A stretch of 64,000 nt of DNA from Marinomonas sp. CT5 (GCF_018336975.1 NZ_CP025572.1:1970495-2034494); one strand, 5' to 3'; counted from the first letter of the stretch, positions 9,447 to 18,962 are shown. The notes: generated by a model from the sequence alone, not told the origin. Numbers and translations are program-made.

Positions 9447-10391
9447 ATGAAATTTATCGCTATATCCTTAGTTTTACTCTTCTCTACGTTTACATTGAAT
9501 GCCAGAAATTTAACTACTCATACTGTAAGTAGGGGAGATAGCTCTAATATAATCTATTATCTTCTTAGTCAGTCAAATCAATCGCCAAGCGATACATTAC
9601 TGCTGATTCTTCAAGGGTCTGATTGCAATAGTGTGCAGAAAATAGAATCAATATTCGCTGATTATATGAATATTTGGCCGACAGCCGATGTTCTTCTCAT
9701 TGAGAAATACGGTATAGATAAGCAATTGAGTTACAGCTCCAATGCTGAACGACCTGATTGCCCTGTTAAATATCTTCAAAATGATAGCCCAGAGCAGCGT
9801 GTAGCCGACGTTGATGCCGTTATGGATACTGTGCTGAAAAATAATAATTACTCTAATGTTATTGTGCTTGGTGGTAGTGAAGGGGCTGTTATTGCTAACC
9901 TAGTTACGGCGAGGGGTCACTATATAAATACGACGATTTCTTTTAACGGAGGAGGACGTTACTTTATTGATGACGTTATACATAGTATTAAAAATGGCCC
10001 CGTAAATAATGATGCTGAAGTTGATGAGAGTATTAAGGGGTTTAGAGGTTTTGCTGATTATATACTAAATAGTGAACCAACAGAGCTTGCTGTAAGTGGG
10101 CATGGCTACGATTGGTGGTATCAAATGTTAACCATTGACCAGCTTGAAGTCCTTAAAAAAGTGAAAACACCTTTGCTTATTATTCAAGGCGGCAGAGATC
10201 TATCTGTATCTCCCCAAAAAGTTGATGAAATGATCCTAGCCCTTAAAGAATCAGAGAAACACAATATAGAATATCGAAAATACAAAGAGCTCAATCATGG
10301 GTTGAATAATATTGATGGGGAAAGTGAGCGTAAAGAAGTCGTGCAAGATATAAATGTATGGCTGAAATCAAAACTTAGCCTTTCTATGTAA
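9447..10391 (+). CDS. Secreted alpha/beta hydrolase
   Basis: 314 residues beginning with a signal peptide (MKFIAISLVLLFSTFTLNA), so probably periplasmic. The alpha/beta-hydrolase nucleophile elbow is GGSEG (VVLGG-like strand VIVLGGSEGAVIANL), the acidic residue lies in IIQGGRDLSVSP and the catalytic His in LNHGLNN near the C-terminus. Substrate unknown; dipeptidyl-peptidase-like or esterase activity are possible. Start ATG 9447 lies after a weak purine-rich stretch. It has no clear operon partners. Confidence 0.8.
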   Translation: MKFIAISLVLLFSTFTLNARNLTTHTVSRGDSSNIIYYLLSQSNQSPSDTLLLILQGSDCNSVQKIESIFADYMNIWPTADVLLIEKYGIDKQLSYSSNAERPDCPVKYLQNDSPEQRVADVDAVMDTVLKNNNYSNVIVLGGSEGAVIANLVTARGHYINTTISFNGGGRYFIDDVIHSIKNGPVNNDAEVDESIKGFRGFADYILNSEPTELAVSGHGYDWWYQMLTIDQLEVLKKVKTPLLIIQGGRDLSVSPQKVDEMILALKESEKHNIEYRKYKELNHGLNNIDGESERKEVVQDINVWLKSKLSLSM

Positions 10392-10481
10392 GGAGCTAGC
10401 TATTAAGTCATCTGTTTGAAGGGTGAGCTGATGGGAAGCAGGGTTATCTATATAATTTGATTAGAATGATTGGGAAAAACT

Positions 10482-11105
10482 ATGAATAAAAACTATATCG
10501 TTTCATCAGAAGAAGATCTGGAAGCTATTATTGGCCCACCTATGGATGTTAAAGCCAAGATATCTTCAAAACTAGATGACTTTATGAAAGAGTTTATTGC
10601 TAAATCACCATTGTTGTTTGTTTCAACGATAGATGCTAATGGTCATGTAGATGTTTCTCCAAAAGGTGACCCTTGTGGTTTTGTTGAAATTGATGCCGAT
10701 GGAAATTTACTTATACCTGATCGGCCTGGTAACCGATTGGTTATGGGGTTTCGAAATATTATTAGAAATGGAGAAATCGGATTATTATTTATCGCGCCAA
10801 ATCAAAAAGAGTCACTGCGTGTTAAGGGAACCGCTACGCTGACAAATGACCCGATCATCCTTAATAAAATGCAAGTTGATAACAAGCCTGCATTGCTTTG
10901 TACGCATGTTGAAGTTAAAGAATGTTTTATGCACTGTGGAAAGGCTTTAGTAAGGTCTAAACTTTGGCAGCCTGAGTTTTGGGATAATTCTAAAGAGTCT
11001 ATCGGAGCCAAACAGTTTGCCTCTGTATTTGGTGGTAGTTCTGTCGACTCGGTAGAGAAAACAAAGGAAGGCTTAGATAAAGCATACTCAGAAGCGCTTT
11101 ATTAA
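10482..11105 (+). CDS. Pyridoxamine 5'-phosphate oxidase-like FMN flavoprotein (MSMEG_1061-type)
   Basis: 207 residues from ATG 10482; an in-frame TTG 12 nt upstream (10470) is less likely. It is a split-barrel FMN-binding PPOX-superfamily protein. Typical segments are PLLFVSTIDANGHVDVSPKGDPCGFV, the nucleotide-binding DRPGNRLVMGFRNI and IGLLFIAP. It is probably a cytoplasmic flavin reductase or oxidase; the substrate is unknown. C-terminal segment CFMHCGKALVRSKLW is characteristic of this subfamily. It lies in a run of small same-strand single genes. Confidence 0.85.
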   Translation: MNKNYIVSSEEDLEAIIGPPMDVKAKISSKLDDFMKEFIAKSPLLFVSTIDANGHVDVSPKGDPCGFVEIDADGNLLIPDRPGNRLVMGFRNIIRNGEIGLLFIAPNQKESLRVKGTATLTNDPIILNKMQVDNKPALLCTHVEVKECFMHCGKALVRSKLWQPEFWDNSKESIGAKQFASVFGGSSVDSVEKTKEGLDKAYSEALY

Positions 11106-11200
11106 GAATTGTGATGCCTACTAAGCTAGGGAGCTCAAGTCGAGGGACTTTCCTGCGTACTTCGTGGTTTATTTAGGGGATATGTAAATGGAGGTTGAAT

Positions 11201-11710
11201 TTGTCTTCTATTCCAAGAAATAAAGATGAGTTGGAGTTAGCCATAAACTCAATATTTCCAAAACTTATGTCAGACTATCGTGCAGTTCCTGCAAACGAAG
11301 TACGCAAACTTGGGATAGAGGGAAATGTAAAAGGGAGTATCATAAGTGTGAGTGATACGCTGGCGTACTTGATCGGTTGGGGGCAACTTGTACTTAAATG
11401 GCATCGTTTGAAGTCTCAAAATCAGCCTGTTGATTTCCCTGAAACCGGTTATAAATGGAACCAACTCGGTTTGCTTGCCGAAAGCTTTCATCAGAAATAT
11501 TGTGACTGGAAATATGAGGATTTACTTGTTGAGTTTGAATCTACGGTTAGTGAGGTATTTTTACTCATTGCATCTTTAAGTGATCATGATTTGTATGGGG
11601 TGCCGTGGTATGAACAATGGACTTTAGGTCGCATGATTCAATTGAATACTTTATCACCCATGAAGAACATGCGAACAAAGGTTCGGCGTTTCAACCGAGA
11701 ATTTATCTAA
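11201..11710 (+). CDS. ClbS/DfsB family four-helix bundle protein (TTG start)
   Basis: About 169 residues, DUF1706/ClbS-DfsB family, related to DinB-like helical bundles; ClbS itself is a colibactin self-protection hydrolase, but most members are uncharacterised. Recognisable are the N-terminal SIPRNKDELELAI and the central SVSDTLAYLIGWGQLVLKWH. TTG 11201 is chosen as start because GGAGG (11190-11194) lies 6 nt before it; an in-frame TTG at 11195 directly abuts the GGAGG. The ATG at 11188 is in another frame and stops after 11 codons. The function here is unknown. Confidence 0.82.
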   Translation: MSSIPRNKDELELAINSIFPKLMSDYRAVPANEVRKLGIEGNVKGSIISVSDTLAYLIGWGQLVLKWHRLKSQNQPVDFPETGYKWNQLGLLAESFHQKYCDWKYEDLLVEFESTVSEVFLLIASLSDHDLYGVPWYEQWTLGRMIQLNTLSPMKNMRTKVRRFNREFI

Positions 11711-11780
11711 CAGTCATTTAATTGGGCAAAGCTACTACCTATCAGTTGACCTTGTATTGTGTATCTCAAGTTACATCAAG

Positions 11781-11882
11781 ATGGATTTTGAATACCATGT
11801 CTTTGAAAGGGAGCTTTCAAATGTTGAAATGCTTAATAATAAGATTCATCAAAGGGTTACTCTTTTCAACAACCTCACATAA
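11781..11882 (+). CDS. Possible 33-residue peptide
   Basis: ATG 11781 to TAA 11880-11882 encodes a charged 33-residue peptide (starts MDFEYHVFERELSNVEML). It ends 12 nt before the Nudix gene. It has no strong Shine-Dalgarno and no recognised family, so it may be a gene fragment or a chance frame. Confidence 0.2.
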   Translation: MDFEYHVFERELSNVEMLNNKIHQRVTLFNNLT

Positions 11883-11894
11883 GGCATCATCAAA

Positions 11895-12305
11895 GTGGAA
11901 TTAATTAGAAGTGTCGCTTGGTTACATGTAGAGAATGGCAAAGTGCTATGTGTTAGAACAAAGGGAAAGGATAAGTTTTATATACCTGGCGGAAAGATTG
12001 ACCAAGGAGAGTCAGCTAAAGCGGCATTGATTCGAGAAATACAGGAAGAGCTTGGAGTGTCTTTAGATGAAAACTCTATTGTACCTGCTACAACCATTGT
12101 CGCAGCGGCGCATGGTTTCAGCTCAGATCAAAAGGTTGAAATGCAGTGCTTCTACGCACAATATAGAGGTGTTATTGCTAAGCACTCAGAGATCGAAGAA
12201 ATACGTTGGGTGCAAGATGACTTTCCATTAATTTGTGCTCCTGCCGCCCAAATGGCGATAACATTTTTGGCACAATTGGATAAGATTTCTGTAGGACAAG
12301 TCTAG
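11895..12305 (+). CDS. Nudix hydrolase
   Basis: 136 residues. The complete Nudix box G-x5-E-x7-REUxEExGU is present, starting GGKIDQGESAKAALIREIQEE at about residue 33. It hydrolyses a nucleoside diphosphate linked to another moiety; the substrate is not predictable. The start is GTG 11895, with AAGG about 10 nt upstream. It sits among unrelated small genes on the same strand. Confidence 0.9.
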   Translation: MELIRSVAWLHVENGKVLCVRTKGKDKFYIPGGKIDQGESAKAALIREIQEELGVSLDENSIVPATTIVAAAHGFSSDQKVEMQCFYAQYRGVIAKHSEIEEIRWVQDDFPLICAPAAQMAITFLAQLDKISVGQV

Positions 12306-12348
12306 GTTGCTCAAAGGCTGCTAGATAAGGTTCTTATTAGGTGTGAGA

Positions 12349-12576
12349 ATGAAAACTGAATATCAATTACCAAAGGAGTCTGATTTTCCTCATGGGACTC
12401 AGTTCTATATCAAGGAATTTGATGTTCCTTTAGCACTCGAACCTGATAACAAATGGTTTAATTGGTTTGGTGGTGTTAGAAAGTCTTATGATGTCAGTGG
12501 TTTGAAAGTAGATAATAACTGGCAAGTTGAATCTTTTGCGGAGTGGTTAACCCTAGTGAAGAATTCTCTTAAATGA
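12349..12576 (+). CDS. Small hypothetical protein
   Basis: 75 residues from ATG 12349, preceded by AGGTG (12339-12343); an in-frame GTG at 12343 would add two residues. It is acidic/aromatic with repeated Trp (KWFNWFGG, FAEWLTLV). No family recognised and no signal peptide or membrane segment. Adequate ribosome binding site and placement between two real genes support expression. Confidence 0.6.
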   Translation: MKTEYQLPKESDFPHGTQFYIKEFDVPLALEPDNKWFNWFGGVRKSYDVSGLKVDNNWQVESFAEWLTLVKNSLK

Positions 12577-12615
12577 TGTTATATGTATCACGATTTTATG
12601 TCATGAGGAAATCTA

Positions 12616-13020
12616 ATGGTCAAGGACGTTAAAGGTCGTTTTGATGAGTATCCTGACATTGTTCGTGTACGATTGAATCAGGTGAGAGAGTTGGTCTTTG
12701 AAATTGTTACTGATTTGGCTTTGGGGAAAGTGGAAGAATCTCTTAAGTGGGGGGAGCCAAGTTATCGTGTCAAAACAGGTTCTCCATTTAGGATGGATTG
12801 GAAGCCTAAGTCACCGAATCATTTCTATCTCTTTTTTCATTGCCAAACGAAATTAGTGGATACATTTCGAGAGCTGTATGGCGATGTGCTGGAGTTTCAA
12901 GGTAATAGAGCGATTGTATTGTCATTATCTGAGCCATTGCCCGAAGCAAGCATTAAGCATTGTTTAGAGCTTGCTTTAACTTATCAAGATCGTAAACATT
13001 TACCTCTGCTTGGCGCATGA
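12616..13020 (+). CDS. DUF1801 (YdhG-like) domain protein
   Basis: 134 residues of the DUF1801 family, small cytoplasmic alpha/beta proteins of unknown biochemical role. Recognisable are EESLKWGEPSYRVKTGSP and FYLFFHCQTKLVDTFRELYG. The start ATG 12616 has an upstream GAGGA. It is a single gene; no functional inference from its neighbours. Confidence 0.8.
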   Translation: MVKDVKGRFDEYPDIVRVRLNQVRELVFEIVTDLALGKVEESLKWGEPSYRVKTGSPFRMDWKPKSPNHFYLFFHCQTKLVDTFRELYGDVLEFQGNRAIVLSLSEPLPEASIKHCLELALTYQDRKHLPLLGA

Positions 13021-13078
13021 ATAAAGTTCGTTTTATAAGATCAATATTTTAAAGGTCGTTATTTTTTGAGAGGGATGT

Positions 13079-13624
13079 ATGTTTATACTGGACGTTGAAG
13101 ACGACTTACAACTGGCTTTGGTTGAGCCAAGTTTTGCGCCCTTGTATTTTGATATTGTTTCAAAGCAGCGTGATTATTTGGGACAGTGGCTTGCTTGGCC
13201 GCCCCATGCTGGGGATGAGGCGTTTTTCCTGAAGTTCATCAAAAAATCTCTGCATGATTATGCGGATGGCAAGTCTCTTGTCTGTGCCATGTTTTACCAA
13301 AATGAGCTGGTTGGGAATATTGGATTCAATGAGATAAACCATGATTTGCAGACAGTGGAAATAGGCTATTGGCTTGCCCATGATTACCAAGGAAAGGGAA
13401 TTGTGAGCAAGTCTGTTGCAAAATTGATTGAGTTCGCTTTCATAGAACTCAAGATGCAAAAAGTGCAAATTTCAGCGGCAGTGGACAACCTTCCCAGTCG
13501 AGCTGTGTGCGAGCGACTTGGCTTTCAGTTGGAAGGTATTTTGACTCGGGCTGAGAATCTAAACGGCAGGGTTGTTGATCATGCGGTTTATGGTCTTAGT
13601 TTTGAAACTTGGAAGACAATATAG
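13079..13624 (+). CDS. GNAT family N-acetyltransferase (RimJ/RimL-like)
   Basis: 181 residues. Acetyl-CoA-dependent N-acetyltransferase fold: beta4 EIGYWLAHDYQGKGIVSKSV contains the Q-x-x-G-x-G/A pyrophosphate-binding loop (QGKGIV), followed by the RimL-type AAVDNLPSRAVCERLGFQLEG. Acceptor may be a ribosomal or other protein N-terminus, or a small amine. It is the last gene of the small-gene run; an 860-base gene-free region follows. Confidence 0.9.
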   Translation: MFILDVEDDLQLALVEPSFAPLYFDIVSKQRDYLGQWLAWPPHAGDEAFFLKFIKKSLHDYADGKSLVCAMFYQNELVGNIGFNEINHDLQTVEIGYWLAHDYQGKGIVSKSVAKLIEFAFIELKMQKVQISAAVDNLPSRAVCERLGFQLEGILTRAENLNGRVVDHAVYGLSFETWKTI

Positions 13625-14487
13625 CGAATTTCTAAGGCCGATTTACATTCTGTTCCAATGTTGTTTTTTATCGTTTTAAACATTTACGGAATAACAATGT
13701 AGGTTAGGTAATAGTGTTGCTCACTATCTAACACGGCTTAATCTACGTATTACAGTAATCATTGATAGTTTCCTGAAACAAGGCATAGCAATTCAACCAT
13801 AGGTCTGTTTCACTCTATTGTATTTTTCTACAACGCATTCAACTCCGCTTTGTCCTCATACAACAGCTTTAAAGCAACTAAGCATAAGTCAAATTGACAT
13901 AACGTGCGCTAGCAACTGGTTCGTTTCATCATGAACTTGCATTAAGTCAATGCCGTTACTTAAAACCACAGATAAAATGAGCGCTCTGAGTTCGATTATG
14001 ATTGAGCCGATTCGCTCTTTTGATCGGAAAAAGAAAGAATTTTAAGAAGCTAATTGAGGGTTAGTGAGTTCTAATTATTTAGTTTTTCATTAACTTTAGG
14101 AAGAATGTCAGTGGTATAACGGCAAGTACTAAGTGAGGAATATTTACAGTGAGTAATGATATGTAATTTTTCATAAAGATATCATATCACTCATTGTGTA
14201 AAAAAAAACAACTGTTATGCTGTTTGGAAATTGAATCAACAGATAGTAAGTAAAATAAGTCTGAAGTATTAATATTATTAATAACATCATGAATTAGTCA
14301 AGCCATTGGGTGACGTTAGAAATATGATGTTCCTAGTTAGTAAACAGGACTACGCATTTTCTTAAATATCAGAATAGGTTAATAACTTGGATTTTTAGGC
14401 TGTTTAAGTCTTAGTTATTAATGGTTTTGGATGAGTAAGAAAGTTAGTTAATAAATTGTTCTAAGTTGCTGAATTTCGGAGAAATAT
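13625..14487. other. Gene-free AT-rich stretch with hairpins and debris
   Basis: No intact gene is visible in these 863 bases. They hold an imperfect hairpin at 13703-13732 (GTTAG...CTAAC with a 3-nt bulge), a second bulged inverted repeat at 14150-14193 (TGAG/TGATATG against CATATCA/CTCA), and probable gene debris on the minus strand at 13828-14041. The promoter of the binding-protein gene should lie near 14400-14480. Confidence 0.5.
13828..14041 (-). pseudogene. Frameshifted gene remnant
   Basis: On the minus strand, an open stretch 14041 to 13889 reads through RIGSIIIELRALILSVVLSN and IDLMQVHDETNQLLAHVM before a TGA. Directly continuing in another frame is FDLCLVALKLLYEDKAELNA ending at TAG 13828-13830. 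The two pieces look like the C-terminal part of one helical protein broken by a frameshift. Family not recognised; no start or ribosome binding site is seen. Confidence 0.3.
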
Positions 14488-16059
14488 ATGTGTAGATCAT
14501 TTTTACGCAACACATCTTCATTAGTTTTTATCTTTTTAATTTTAACCTTTTTACCTGCTGTTAGTGCGGCACCATTAAAAGGTTCACATGTTAAAATATA
14601 TGTATCAAGTCTTCCTTATCTTTATACCTCTCATGCTGTAAATGGTTCACTTCTTAGACCTGCAAATAACGAACGTGGTTGGGAATATTATATGGCCACA
14701 TCTCATTCGCAAATTAGTGATACCGTCTATGAATTTAAATTACGTGAAGGTGTTAAATTTCAAGATGGAACGCCATTTAATGCAGATGCTGTCATTGAAA
14801 ATATGGAGTACTTTAAAAAGAAACCTTTTTTGTTTAGTAAAATTAATACCGTATATGACCATACAGAAAAAGTTGATGATTATACAGTCAGGTTTTATTT
14901 AAAAGAAAAGTATGGGACATTTCTCAATGATGTAATCTGGATTCAATTTTACACAACAAAATACCTCGAGAAATTCGGCTGGAATGGTAAAGCGACCTGT
15001 CCGAATCTAGCTGAAGCCGGTCCTTATGGATTAGGTCCTTATATGCTTAGTGAAGGTTATATAGAAGGTGATCGAAAAACGGATAAAGCAGTGTTGACAG
15101 TTAATCCTTATTACTATGATAAGGATTTAGCAAAAGTAGAAAAATTCACGATTTATACAAAACTAGACCCAAAAGTTGCATTGTCTGATGTTATTGAATC
15201 CGAAGGTTTTCTAGATATTATGTCAATTGCATTTTCTGACGTAAAACTGGTCAGCTCCTCTCCTTATGCCAGATTAGTAACAGGACCATCAACAGATAAT
15301 ATAGCCATTCATATAAATATGGTTAATGGTAATGAGAAATTAAAAGATAAAAATGTTCGTCTTGCTCTAAATAGAGCGATAGATCAGCAGCAGTTATTAA
15401 GTTATGCATTCTCTGGCTATGGTCAAATAAAGCCTACATTAGCTTCACCTAATTTCCCTGGCGTAAAAGAGGCTGTAAAAAATCTAAAAGCCTATTCAGA
15501 AATTGAGTCGCCAAAAGAAATACGCAAAGAACTCAAGAGTATTTTAGGCGGGCTAAAACTTAAAGTGTTAACACAACAGAAGTTTATGTTTCTTTGGCGT
15601 TCAATTGATCGAGACTTACGCAAAGTTGGTGTAGAGCTGGATTTTGAAATTGTTGATGAAACAACCATTTTTGGACAAGTTCTGTCTACTAATGCAGGTA
15701 AAAATACAAAGTCTTGGGATTTAATTGTGTGGGGTGATGATGATTGGTACTTCAATCATCCTTGGGCTGCGGTCTTTGTTTATCAACCAAATAGTGTTTG
15801 GAGTACTATGCCTGCAGATCCTCAAATGGGTAAGTATATTGATGATATGTTTAAGGCCGCTGCTAACACACCACAATTCAGTGATGTGATGACACAAATG
15901 ATTAATCATGTCTACGAAAATGCTTATATGCTTGTTGTACCGGCTCCTAACAAGGTTGTAGCAGTCAATAAGAAGGTTTCTTACACCCCATTACCAATGG
16001 CTTCTCTTCCATTATGGGAAATTGAAGTGAGTGAAGACCACTGGTCGGTAAAACAATAA
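14488..16059 (+). CDS. ABC transporter substrate-binding protein, family 5 (peptide/nickel type)
   Basis: 523 residues; SBP_bac_5 fold, normal length. The N-terminus has a signal peptide (about 1-27, ending VSAA). Typical sequence: VYEFKLREGVKFQDGTPFNADAV and KNVRLALNRAIDQQQLL. It binds a peptide, nickel chelate or opine-like ligand in the periplasm. No permease or ATPase gene is nearby; instead a chemoreceptor gene begins 58 bases downstream on the same strand. It may therefore act as a sensory binding protein as well as, or instead of, a transport component. Confidence 0.9.
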   Translation: MCRSFLRNTSSLVFIFLILTFLPAVSAAPLKGSHVKIYVSSLPYLYTSHAVNGSLLRPANNERGWEYYMATSHSQISDTVYEFKLREGVKFQDGTPFNADAVIENMEYFKKKPFLFSKINTVYDHTEKVDDYTVRFYLKEKYGTFLNDVIWIQFYTTKYLEKFGWNGKATCPNLAEAGPYGLGPYMLSEGYIEGDRKTDKAVLTVNPYYYDKDLAKVEKFTIYTKLDPKVALSDVIESEGFLDIMSIAFSDVKLVSSSPYARLVTGPSTDNIAIHINMVNGNEKLKDKNVRLALNRAIDQQQLLSYAFSGYGQIKPTLASPNFPGVKEAVKNLKAYSEIESPKEIRKELKSILGGLKLKVLTQQKFMFLWRSIDRDLRKVGVELDFEIVDETTIFGQVLSTNAGKNTKSWDLIVWGDDDWYFNHPWAAVFVYQPNSVWSTMPADPQMGKYIDDMFKAAANTPQFSDVMTQMINHVYENAYMLVVPAPNKVVAVNKKVSYTPLPMASLPLWEIEVSEDHWSVKQ

Positions 16060-16117
16060 AAAAGATGTGTAGCCACTTTCTCAAATATCTAACATTCCTT
16101 TTTATCGAGATAGTAAT

Positions 16118-18232
16118 ATGAAAATAAAACTAAAACTTAGAAGCCAATTGTTACTTATTTTTTCTTTAATAGGGATATTGCCAGTTGCTATTGTAGCTAC
16201 CATTTCAATAATGAAATCGAGTTCTGCATTGGAAAGTGATGCATTAGATCAGTTGATAAGCTCGCGAGATGTTAAGGTTAACCAAATAGAAAGTTACCTT
16301 AGCAGCGCAAAAAAAGACATTTCTATTTTATCAACTAGTAGAGATATATATGAGTTGTTTCGAGCACTGCAAGTGTATCAAGAGTTAGAAGAAATTTTTT
16401 CTGAAAACGATGAGTTTGGTGTTGATAATATAGATTATGAAGGGATATGGAAAGAAAAAAGTGAAAATCTATTAAAATACGTTGATGTTTTAGGCTATCG
16501 TGATCTTTTATTATTATCTGCTGATAAAGGACATATTATCTATAGTGTCCAAAAAGGTTCGGAGCTTGGTTTAAATGTAAAAAAGAACTTCAATGAAAAG
16601 AACCCAGTCTCTGTTTTATGGAAAAAAGTTTTAGAAACAAAAGGAATAGCATTTCAGGATTTCACAACTTATAGCTATCGAAATAATAAGCCGAGAGCTT
16701 TTATTGGTGCCCCTGTTTTTAATTTACGGGGGGATGTAACCTCTGTCGTTATTTTAGAACTGTCCGGAGACGTCATTAATGACATTATGTCTCAGCGTTC
16801 AGGGCTCGGAGAAACAGGCGAAACCTACCTCGTGGGCAAAGACGGTTTAATGCGCTCTAATTCGTATTTGGATAGCGCTCGCTATTCTGTTACTAATGCA
16901 TTTGCCAGTCCAGAAAGTAATAAAGCAACCAGTATCGCAATTAATGCTGCACTGTCGGGCGAAACAGGTTCAAAATTGATTGATAGTTATTTAGGTGATG
17001 AAGTGTTGTCAGCCTATGCGCCCATAAAATTTGAGGGGGTAACTTGGGCAATTGTGGCAGAACAATCTCGTGAGGAAGCCTTTGCCTCGGTGAGTGCAAT
17101 AAAGTGGGTAATTATATTTTCAATGCTAGTTACCGCTGCCATTATTATTGTAATAGGGGTTGTATTGAGTCGCTCCATTACCAATCCAATTCTTAAAATG
17201 ACAGGCTTTGTTAATCAATTGGCGAGTGGTAATGTCCGTGAGAGAACAGACGTAAAACGCTCCGATGAACTTGGCGATATGGCATCGTCATTAGATAATT
17301 TTGCAGAAGAGTTGGAAACGGTTTTTGTTAGTAGCTTAGCAAAAATATCAGAAGGTGATTTAACAAGTAATTTAACGTCTAACGGTCAACAAGATGTTAT
17401 TACCAATGCACTGATTAAAACCAATGCTGATCTGAAAAGTATCGTGACGGATATTTCAGGCTATACCAATAGTATCGTTGAGCAAAGTAATAAGGTCATG
17501 CTTTCCAGCGAGACAATATTGTCTAATACGGCCAGCTCTGAACAATCAATACAGTCGATTTCTGCAGCGATAGTTGAGGTAAATGAGCAAGTCAAAATTA
17601 CGGCCAATACGGCTAAAGAGGCTGATGAACTGGGGCAAAAAGCACAACAGTCGGCTATGATTGGGAGTGATTTGGTTAGTAAAACCGTGTCAGCTATGAA
17701 TGATATCAGAGAGGCGAGCAGCAATATTTCTTCTATTCTTTCTGCGATAGAAGACATTGCAAATCAAACCAATTTGTTAGCCTTAAATGCGGCGATTGAG
17801 GCCGCTAGGGCTGGTGAAACAGGTAGAGGCTTTGCCGTGGTTGCTGATGAAGTTCGTGCTTTGGCCGCACAAAGTACAAAAGCTGCAAATGAAACCGCTA
17901 AGTTAATTGAAATTGTGGTTGAAAAAACGCAAGTTGGTGCCGAGATTTCTGAAAGCTCGTCTGAGAGTCTCAAAGAAATCGTTGATTCTATCGAAGTGGT
18001 TTGCAATTTGATGGGTAATATTGCTATTGCTTCTGATGAACAGGCTAGAACCATTGATGATACGAGTAATAATTTAAATCGTATAGCGGCTAAAAATGTT
18101 GAAACAACATCAGAAGCTAAAGAGGGTGCCGGCACTTCTCAAAAATTAACAGAGATGTCGTCTGGACTGAAAGGAATTGTAGAGAAATTTACTCTCAGTC
18201 CCGAATCTACTCATTCTAGCCGTAGGTCGTAA
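16118..18232 (+). CDS. Methyl-accepting chemotaxis protein with periplasmic Cache-type sensor
   Basis: 704 residues. TM1 is at about 11-33, followed by a roughly 290-residue periplasmic dCache-like sensor (including [20 protein letters not shown]), TM2 at about 328-352 ([20 protein letters not shown]), HAMP at about 353-405 and the cytoplasmic signalling helix. The conserved tip starts at about residue 545 ([20 protein letters not shown]). No CheR/CheB-tethering pentapeptide at the C-terminus (ends STHSSRRS). It follows the binding-protein gene by 58 bases, suggesting a sensory pair. A terminator follows. Confidence 0.93.
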   Translation: MKIKLKLRSQLLLIFSLIGILPVAIVATISIMKSSSALESDALDQLISSRDVKVNQIESYLSSAKKDISILSTSRDIYELFRALQVYQELEEIFSENDEFGVDNIDYEGIWKEKSENLLKYVDVLGYRDLLLLSADKGHIIYSVQKGSELGLNVKKNFNEKNPVSVLWKKVLETKGIAFQDFTTYSYRNNKPRAFIGAPVFNLRGDVTSVVILELSGDVINDIMSQRSGLGETGETYLVGKDGLMRSNSYLDSARYSVTNAFASPESNKATSIAINAALSGETGSKLIDSYLGDEVLSAYAPIKFEGVTWAIVAEQSREEAFASVSAIKWVIIFSMLVTAAIIIVIGVVLSRSITNPILKMTGFVNQLASGNVRERTDVKRSDELGDMASSLDNFAEELETVFVSSLAKISEGDLTSNLTSNGQQDVITNALIKTNADLKSIVTDISGYTNSIVEQSNKVMLSSETILSNTASSEQSIQSISAAIVEVNEQVKITANTAKEADELGQKAQQSAMIGSDLVSKTVSAMNDIREASSNISSILSAIEDIANQTNLLALNAAIEAARAGETGRGFAVVADEVRALAAQSTKAANETAKLIEIVVEKTQVGAEISESSSESLKEIVDSIEVVCNLMGNIAIASDEQARTIDDTSNNLNRIAAKNVETTSEAKEGAGTSQKLTEMSSGLKGIVEKFTLSPESTHSSRRS

Positions 18233-18313
18233 GATTTTTTCTCAAAAAATAAGGTTGTAATTAATTTTGTGCTATTAACATCTCTGACTAAATTAATAAA
18301 TCAGAGATAAACG

Positions 18314-18350
18314 AAAACCACTTTTCTAGAAATGGAATAGTGGTTTTTTA
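18314..18350 (+). terminator. Rho-independent terminator after the chemoreceptor gene
   Basis: Stem AAAACCACT (18314-18322) pairs with AGTGGTTTT (18339-18347), then T residues. It shares stem and loop sequence (ACCACTT, TAGAAAT, AGTGGTTTTTT) with the terminator at 7555-7589. Confidence 0.85.
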
Positions 18351-18494
18351 TAGACCATATAAACCCTTTAGCTGATAAAATTAATTTTAGCGAAAGGAAC
18401 CGTACATAGGTTTTTTTTATCATTCGGTTTGTGGTCTTGTTAGCTTGTGTGTAGTGATTAAAAATAAAGTAGATGTTAGAAAATGGAGGTTCAG

Positions 18495-18962
18495 TTGAAA
18501 AAAAAATTACTAGTATCGTTGTTATTTGCTGTATTCATTTCGAGTGCTCATTCTGAAGTGTTGTGTAAGACGCAGGAAACGGTTTCGTTTTCTTGTGGTT
18601 TTAAGAGTAAAAGCGTTTCTGTGTGTCGTAATGACGAGGATGCCTTAATTTATCGCTTTGGTAAAAAAGATAACATTGAGCTTGAATTAGAGTCGGATAT
18701 TCACTTTAGTCGCACGGCATTCAGTGGTGGTGGCGAGGGGAATTTAACCTTCCATAATGGGAAGTATAAGTATGTGATTTACTCCAGTATCAGCAATGGC
18801 GATTGGCGTGATGATGGAACAAGAGAGAAAATCGAGCGGGCTGGTATTTATGTCGTTAAAGGTGAGAAATTACTGAAGGATATTCAATGTCAGAGCTTCT
18901 CTGGTAAATCGTTTATACATGATTTACCAGCCCATAACATAGAAGAGTTTACTTACTATTAG
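18495..18962 (+). CDS. Secreted hypothetical protein (TTG start likely)
   Basis: 155 residues from TTG 18495; an ATG at 18483 in the same frame overlaps the GGAGG (18485-18489), which is ideally spaced for the TTG. The N-terminus is a clean signal peptide (KKKLLVSLLFAVFISSAHS). Mature protein has several Cys (VLCKTQ, FSCGF, VCRND, IQCQSF), so disulfides in the periplasm are likely. No family recognised. Confidence 0.7.
   Translation: MKKKLLVSLLFAVFISSAHSEVLCKTQETVSFSCGFKSKSVSVCRNDEDALIYRFGKKDNIELELESDIHFSRTAFSGGGEGNLTFHNGKYKYVIYSSISNGDWRDDGTREKIERAGIYVVKGEKLLKDIQCQSFSGKSFIHDLPAHNIEEFTYY

Noticed and set aside
9327..13700. Run of small same-strand genes resembling an integron cassette array
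   Set aside because: The intergenic stretches lack RYYYAAC...GTTRRRY attC-like structures and no integrase gene is seen.
13703..13732. GTTAGGT...ATCTAAC hairpin as an attC site
   Set aside because: The core sequences point inward the wrong way (GTTRRRY first), and the stem-loop is only 30 bases.
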